Shown: piece after piece, positions 35,326-39,849 of the stretch | How positions within the stretch are numbered: the stretch's first letter is position 1 | Layout of the letters: every line of letters begins with the position of its first letter | From: Planctomyces sp. | GTDB lineage: Bacteria; Planctomycetota; Planctomycetia; Planctomycetales; Planctomycetaceae | Direction: 5' to 3' | Assembly: GCA_005778225.1 (NCBI GenBank) | Contig: SXPC01000294.1 | Coordinates: forward strand, 1 to 39,849 | DNA length: 39,849 nt | Notes under the pieces: model-generated | Told to the model about the DNA's origin: nothing | Database searches by the model: none | The model's input: only the letters and a program-made list of their open reading frames with translations | Made by a program: the position numbers and the translations under genes

Positions 35326-35480
35326 AGGACCATCATTTCTACATCGAAAAAAGCGGTTTGCGGGGGAGAATTCGCCTTCCAGTTCGCTTATAATAAAAAT
35401 CCTGCCTCAATATCCTCGCGTGTTTTCACACCACCAAAGTCCCGCCTGAATGTTTCTTTTGGTTCGAAAGACCTTGTGTG

Positions 35481-36086
35481 ATGTCCTCTCCCGAACAACA
35501 ACCAACGACGTTGACCGATGAAACTGCCTTGGCTGCTCCGCGACGCGATTTCGTCAAAGGGGCGATCGCGATCGGTGCCGGTTTGACGGCGATTTCTGCT
35601 CCCATCATTGCGGGCGCGACAGTCTTTTTAGACCCTCTCCTGCGCAGCAAAGATACGCCAGCAGATGGTCAAGCGACGGACGCGGCCTCTGCGGGCAAGC
35701 CGGGCTATGTCCGTGTCGCATCGCTGGATTCACTGGCGAAAGGCGAGCCGAAGCTGTTCAAGGTTTTCTCCGATTGTACGGATGCCTGGAACTGTTTTCA
35801 TGATGTCCCGGTCGGGGGAGTCTTCCTGAAGCTCATCGGTCCCCAGCAGGTTATTGCCTGGAATTCGCGTTGTCCGCACCTGGGCTGCTCTGTCGAAACG
35901 ACTGCAGGCGGGGAAGGGTTTTTGTGTCCGTGTCATATGGGCAAGTTCGGACCGGATGGCGAGCGGATCAACGAGATTTCTCCGCGCGATCTCGATCAAC
36001 TTGATGTCGATATCGTGGGGAATGATGTCTGGGTCCAGTTCAAAAATTATCGTCAAGGCATCTCTGATAAAGTCGAGATTTCATGA
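35481..36086 (+). CDS. Rieske iron-sulfur protein of a cytochrome bc complex
   Basis: A 201-residue membrane-anchored Rieske protein. RRDFVKGAIAIGAGLTAISA near residue 20 is a Tat-type signal anchor. The [2Fe-2S] ligands are in CPHLGCSVE and CPCHMGKF, as in respiratory Rieske subunits. It takes electrons from quinol at the Qo site of the cytochrome b encoded next. Its end overlaps the cytochrome b gene by ATGA (36083-36086), so the two are translationally coupled. Start: ATG 35481; GTG 35478 is a neighbouring alternative. The gene is close behind a palindromic repeat. The His and Cys ligands are complete, so the redox centre should form. Confidence 0.93.
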   Translation: MSSPEQQPTTLTDETALAAPRRDFVKGAIAIGAGLTAISAPIIAGATVFLDPLLRSKDTPADGQATDAASAGKPGYVRVASLDSLAKGEPKLFKVFSDCTDAWNCFHDVPVGGVFLKLIGPQQVIAWNSRCPHLGCSVETTAGGEGFLCPCHMGKFGPDGERINEISPRDLDQLDVDIVGNDVWVQFKNYRQGISDKVEIS

Positions 36087-37963
36087 ATTCACTGCTGTCG
36101 TGGCTGGATGACCGGACGGGTCTGGTCAGTGTGGCAAAAGAGTTCGCGCGCTGGTCGATTCCATCGTCTCAGCGCCTGCGACATCTCTTGGGCTGGCTGG
36201 TTATCTTCAACTTTCTGGTGCTGTTGATCACGGGGTTGTTCCTGTCTTCGACGTACAGCCCGTCATCGCAGACAGCCTGGGAAAGTACGTTCTATATTCA
36301 GCACATCATGGCCGGCGGGTGGATTCTCCGAGGACTTCACCATTTTGCGTCCGGGTCGATGGTGGTGTTACTGGCTGTCTTCTTCTTGAAGATTGTTTTC
36401 GATGGGGCGTATCGGGCTCCGCGCGAAGTGACGTACCTGACGACTCTGGGGCTGATTCTCTTTACGATGGGGCTGGCTCACACCGGCTATCTGCTGCCAT
36501 GGGACCAGCGCGGATTCGCGGCGGCGGATGTTTTTACCAACATCGCAGGCTCGGCTCCTGTTATCGGGCCCTATTTGCAGCAGATCATTCAGGGCGGAAA
36601 CGTCAAAGGACACCAGACGATCACGCGTCTGCATTTCCTCCACGTTGCGGTCTTCCCGATGCTGATCTTCATTTTCTTTGTGCTTCATGTGGCTTTGTTA
36701 AAGAGATTGCGCGAACGTCACCCCGCTACAGCGACTGTTCCGGCCAAGAAGCTGATTCGGTTCTGGCCCGATCAGCTGATGACGATCAGCCTGAGTTCTC
36801 TGGTTTTGATCGGAGTCTTGTTCGGACTCGTCTATACATTTCACGGAGCGCATCTCTTCTCCGCCGCTGATCCGGCAGAGCCTTATTCGGCTGCTCGACC
36901 AGAGTGGTACTTCCTGTTTTTGTTTCGCTTTCTGCGGACACCGATTGTCGAGCATCTGGGGCTCGCATTTGGTGCGATTCATGTTCCGACGATGATCGCG
37001 GTTGTCATTCTGCTGTTTCCGCTGATTGGACGATCGAAAGCAGGGTACTATTTCAATATCGTCTTCAGTTGTGTGGTCTTCGCAGGGATCATTGGCCTGA
37101 CCGTCATGACACTGCAGGAAGATGCCGCGAGTAAGGAATATCAGGCTGCCTACCATCAGGCTGAGAAGCAGGCAGAACGGGCGACAGAACTCGCCCTTGC
37201 TCCCGCGGGCATTCCGGTGCAAGGGGCGTTGACGCTGCTGCGTACCGATCCCCTCCTTCAGGGGCCAAAAATCTACGCCTCACGTTGTGCGACGTGTCAC
37301 CCGTGGGATGGTCACGACGGCCTTGGGCATCCGATCGAAGGCAAAGGCGTTGCGCCGGACTTGGCGAACTTCGGGACTCGTGACTGGATGAAAGCTGTTC
37401 TGACTGATTTCGAGGTCCTCTTCGCATCCACGGTGAATGCGAAGCTCGATGGCGAGCCGATTGGAGATGCGTTTACTGGAGGCGATATGGCGGCCTGGGC
37501 GAAAGACCACAAAGACGTCCTGCTCAAGCCGGAGAATGCGGGCGATCTCAACGCGTTGCTTGAGTTCTTCTATGCCCAGACTGGTCGTCCTGATGCATCG
37601 CTGACGAATGCCGATTTGATTGCCAAGGGGCGTGACATGATTGAGTTCGGCGAGTTGACGAATGGCGAATTTGAAACGACGTGTATTGACTGCCACCAGA
37701 TTCAACCTGTGGGCGAAGACAAAGCTCTTGGTAGTGTGGGGACGGCCCCCGTCCTGACTCGCTATGGCAGCAAGGAATGGCTCAAGGCCTTCATCGCCAA
37801 ACCGGGCGATAAAGCCCACTATGGAACGACGACCAATGCCATGCCTGACTTCGAGACTCAACTCAGCGCTGACGAAATGGATCTGCTCGTCCGTTGGATG
37901 ACGCAAGACTATTACAAAGCCAAACCAGCCGAGGTGAAAGCCGTCGCAGCGCCGGCTGAGTAA
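36083..37963 (+). CDS. cytochrome b6/subunit IV/diheme cytochrome c fusion
   Basis: A 626-residue fusion. Residues of about 1-215 align to cytochrome b6: GWILRGLHHFASGS (H86), YRAPREVTYLTT, GYLLPWDQRGF, TRLHFLHVAVFPMLI (H187) and VLHVALLKR (H202), the last two 15 residues apart as in b6. Residues 220-355 match subunit IV, with the Qo motif PEWYF. The tail holds two c-type heme sites, CATCH (402-406) and CIDCH (534-538). Three of the four b-heme ligands are kept, but position 100, His in b6, is Phe. Cys35, which anchors the extra heme of b6f, is Leu. It should receive quinol electrons and pass them to an acceptor through its own c hemes. A Rieske gene precedes it with a 4-nt overlap. Confidence 0.9.
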   Translation: MNSLLSWLDDRTGLVSVAKEFARWSIPSSQRLRHLLGWLVIFNFLVLLITGLFLSSTYSPSSQTAWESTFYIQHIMAGGWILRGLHHFASGSMVVLLAVFFLKIVFDGAYRAPREVTYLTTLGLILFTMGLAHTGYLLPWDQRGFAAADVFTNIAGSAPVIGPYLQQIIQGGNVKGHQTITRLHFLHVAVFPMLIFIFFVLHVALLKRLRERHPATATVPAKKLIRFWPDQLMTISLSSLVLIGVLFGLVYTFHGAHLFSAADPAEPYSAARPEWYFLFLFRFLRTPIVEHLGLAFGAIHVPTMIAVVILLFPLIGRSKAGYYFNIVFSCVVFAGIIGLTVMTLQEDAASKEYQAAYHQAEKQAERATELALAPAGIPVQGALTLLRTDPLLQGPKIYASRCATCHPWDGHDGLGHPIEGKGVAPDLANFGTRDWMKAVLTDFEVLFASTVNAKLDGEPIGDAFTGGDMAAWAKDHKDVLLKPENAGDLNALLEFFYAQTGRPDASLTNADLIAKGRDMIEFGELTNGEFETTCIDCHQIQPVGEDKALGSVGTAPVLTRYGSKEWLKAFIAKPGDKAHYGTTTNAMPDFETQLSADEMDLLVRWMTQDYYKAKPAEVKAVAAPAE

Positions 37964-38126
37964 GTTTTTACATCGGAAACACATTGAGTTTCGATGGTGC
38001 AGTTGTCGTCGACGTTTGCTTTAGGTATCGCTAAACTCACTCTGTTAGAACCGGACTTTTCTCAGCATCCACCGATCGTCTGTTGAACCATTCGCGGACG
38101 GTAGCCCATTCGTTGGAGACTCTTTT

Positions 38127-39611
38127 ATGGCATACCGACGTGTTGCAGCGATAAAGACTGTCGACGATTTTCGCCAGTACCTGTCGGGACTTGGCCTGTC
38201 TCAAACTGTCGATGACCGCGTTCTCTCTTCAGCGGATGGTTCGCCGCTGGCCCAACCGATTGATGTCGGCGGCTTTACTGTTGGAAATCGCTGGTGCATT
38301 CAACCAATGGAAGGCTGGGACGGCACGACCGATGGGCACCCGACTGAACACACCATTCGACGCTGGGAACACTTCGGTGCTTCCGGTGCGAAATTGATCT
38401 GGGGGGGCGAAGCGGTTGCTGTTGTTCCCGAAGGTCGTGCGAATCCCAACCAGTTGATCAGTTCCCCGGAGACCGAAGCCGGCCTCAAGAAGCTGCTCGA
38501 CACGCTGATGTCGACCCACGAAGCCTCGTTTGGAACAGACTCGACGAAAGACCTGCTTGTCGGTTTGCAGCTGACTCACTCAGGACGTTTCTGTCGTCCC
38601 AAGGATAAGAAAAAACTCGAGCCGCGGATCGCTTACCATCATCCGGTTCTCGACCCGAAGTTCGGGATCGATCCCAAAGATGACAAGGTCGTTTTGACGG
38701 ACAGCGAAATCGAACAGCTCCATGATGCCTACGTCGTCGCGGCGAAGCGGGCTCAGAAGCTTGGCTTTCACTTTGTGGATCTGAAGTGTTGCCATGGTTA
38801 TCTGGGGCATGAGTTTCTCTCAGCCTATGAACGTCCAGGGCAGTTTGGAGGCGACTTCGAAGGACGGACCCGTTATATCCGCGATCTGGTCGCGAAAGTT
38901 TCCGATGCCTGTCCCGGCCTGATGATCGGCGTTCGGCTGTCGGTTTTTGATCAGCCGCCGTATCGACCGTCTTCTTTCGACAAGGAGTCTGGGACTTACG
39001 GCCCGGGCATTCCTCACGAAGTTCCTGCCGGTTATCGCAGCTTTGGGGCCAAGGCGGACGATCCATTTGCGATGGATCTGTCTGAACCGATTGAGTTGCT
39101 CAATCGCCTCTGGAAAACGGGTAAGGTCCAGATGATCAACCTGACGGCTGCATCCCCCTACTACAACCCACACCTGCAACGTCCTGCTTACTTCCCGCCA
39201 TCGGATGGTTACCAGCCTCCGGAAGATCCGCTTGTTGGCTGCGTGCGTCAGATCGATGCGGTTGCTGAGGTCAAAAAAGCTGTCCCGCACATTCCGATCG
39301 TCGGGAGTGCTTACACCTACTTCCAGGAGTACCTGCCACACGTTGCCCAGGCGAATGTTCGAGATGGAAAAGTCGACTTCATCGGCCTGGGTCGCATGGT
39401 CCTCAGCTATTGGAACATGCCAGCCGATACGCTGAAAGACATCGACACCCGCAGTCAAAAGATGATCTGCCGAACCTTCAGCGACTGTACCACGGCTCCG
39501 CGAAATGGCATCATTTCGGGCTGCTTCCCACTGGATCCGTATTACAAACAGATGCCGGAGAATCAGCAGGTGAAAGACTTGAAAGCACAGTTGAAAGCTG
39601 CTGCAACGTGA
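38127..39611 (+). CDS. atypical Old Yellow Enzyme-family flavoprotein
   Basis: A 494-residue NADH:flavin oxidoreductase-type TIM barrel, about 130 residues longer than YqjM. VGNRWCIQPMEGWDGTTDGHP is the FMN-side start, GLQLTHSGRFCRP matches the usual HAGR loop, and CCHGYLGHEFLSAYERPGQFGGDFEGRTRY is the substrate-binding region. In normal members two His flank this point (HxxHGYL); here the first is Lys (LKCCHGYL), so substrate or chemistry may differ. A C-terminal Cys-rich stretch (ICRTFSDCTTAPRNGIISGC) is unlike YqjM and only loosely like the Fe-S segment of 2,4-dienoyl-CoA reductases. Start: ATG 38127 with GGAG 8 nt upstream. A probable sugar isomerase gene follows at 56 bp. Confidence 0.8.
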   Translation: MAYRRVAAIKTVDDFRQYLSGLGLSQTVDDRVLSSADGSPLAQPIDVGGFTVGNRWCIQPMEGWDGTTDGHPTEHTIRRWEHFGASGAKLIWGGEAVAVVPEGRANPNQLISSPETEAGLKKLLDTLMSTHEASFGTDSTKDLLVGLQLTHSGRFCRPKDKKKLEPRIAYHHPVLDPKFGIDPKDDKVVLTDSEIEQLHDAYVVAAKRAQKLGFHFVDLKCCHGYLGHEFLSAYERPGQFGGDFEGRTRYIRDLVAKVSDACPGLMIGVRLSVFDQPPYRPSSFDKESGTYGPGIPHEVPAGYRSFGAKADDPFAMDLSEPIELLNRLWKTGKVQMINLTAASPYYNPHLQRPAYFPPSDGYQPPEDPLVGCVRQIDAVAEVKKAVPHIPIVGSAYTYFQEYLPHVAQANVRDGKVDFIGLGRMVLSYWNMPADTLKDIDTRSQKMICRTFSDCTTAPRNGIISGCFPLDPYYKQMPENQQVKDLKAQLKAAAT

Positions 39612-39667
39612 CCTATCGATGAGTCTTCACGAGACATTCTTCCGTCGCAGATTTGCGGACACATCCC

Positions 39668-39849
39668 ATGCCGAAACTTTCTGCCTTTCCAAAAGCCTTC
39701 ATGCAAGCCCTCTGCAAAGAGGGTTCGATGTCCGTCTCCGAGTGGATCCGTCTTGCGGCTCCGCTGAAGGTTGATGGGCTGGAATGGTATGCGGGCTTTC
39801 TCGAGATGGCCGATGAGCGGAACTGGGCCCGGTTCCGCAGGGAGGTCGA
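39668..39849 (+). CDS. probable sugar phosphate isomerase/epimerase, 3'-truncated
   Basis: Sixty readable codons from ATG 39668 run off the window. MPKLSAFPKAFMQALCKEGS then MSVSEWIRLAAPLKVDGLEW and YAGFLEMADE fit the first strand and helices of the AP-endonuclease-like TIM-barrel sugar phosphate isomerase/epimerase family, which is abundant in Planctomycetes. The catalytic residues lie beyond the edge. It probably shares a transcript with the preceding Old Yellow Enzyme gene. The call rests on a short segment. Confidence 0.6.
   Translation, partial: MPKLSAFPKAFMQALCKEGSMSVSEWIRLAAPLKVDGLEWYAGFLEMADERNWARFRREV

Overview
The window looks like chromosomal DNA of an aerobic, non-anammox member of the Planctomycetota (Planctomycetaceae-like). 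The evidence is a DUF1559 pseudopilin-like protein paired with a small lipoprotein, a BBP7-type outer-membrane barrel, a PmoA-like (DUF6807) protein, an FhcB-like C1-transfer subunit, a futalosine-route menaquinone gene, HpnC, a fused b-c cytochrome, many secreted proteins of unknown role, frequent lack of clear Shine-Dalgarno sites, and several families of short palindromic intergenic repeats. No rRNA, tRNA, CRISPR array, phage or transposase gene was seen.

Layout. 1-5.0 kb: the 3' part of a PmoA-like gene, a STAS protein, a class I aminotransferase, and a minus-strand unit in which an antitoxin, a PIN toxin and an fhcB-like gene are joined by two ATGA overlaps behind one promoter/operator. 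5.3-7.2 kb: an OmpA/Pal-like lipoprotein, a terminator and a family 2 glycosyltransferase. 7.4-15.7 kb: a plus-strand lipid or polyene set made of a FabF-type ketosynthase, an acyl carrier protein, a CrtI/RetSat-like flavoprotein, an Old Yellow Enzyme, a DUF1559 protein with its lipoprotein, a second CrtI-like flavoprotein and a FabZ-type dehydratase. 15.7-18.1 kb: der and, divergently, hpnC. 18.1-23 kb: a putative Na+/H+ antiporter, nadB, mqnD and a Coa1-like membrane protein, all on the minus strand. 23.2-32.7 kb: envelope and secreted proteins, with an argE-like M20 peptidase among them. 32.8-35.2 kb: DAHP synthase and a NrnA-like DHH phosphoesterase. 35.5-38 kb: a Rieske protein and a cytochrome b6/subunit IV/diheme c fusion. 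38.1 kb to the end: an atypical Old Yellow Enzyme and the start of a probable sugar phosphate isomerase/epimerase.

Most notable points. (1) The ketosynthase-ACP-CrtI-OYE-CrtI-FabZ set resembles in composition the FabF/ACP/FabZ/CrtI-like sets proposed for ladderane lipids in anammox planctomycetes. It is a candidate for an undescribed acyl-ACP modification pathway. (2) The cytochrome b part aligns without gaps to chloroplast cytochrome b6 through helix B and keeps three of the four heme-ligand histidines (H86, H187, H202), but residue 100 is Phe. Heme bH (bn) therefore appears to lack its usual axial ligand, although the quinol-oxidation PEWY motif and the Rieske protein are intact. (3) A toxin-antitoxin pair is translationally joined to a C1-metabolism gene. 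(4) Palindromic repeats enter coding sequence: one lies in frame inside fhcB and another supplies the stop codon of the nrnA-like gene.

All calls rest on reading motifs and comparing them with remembered family features. No database search was run.
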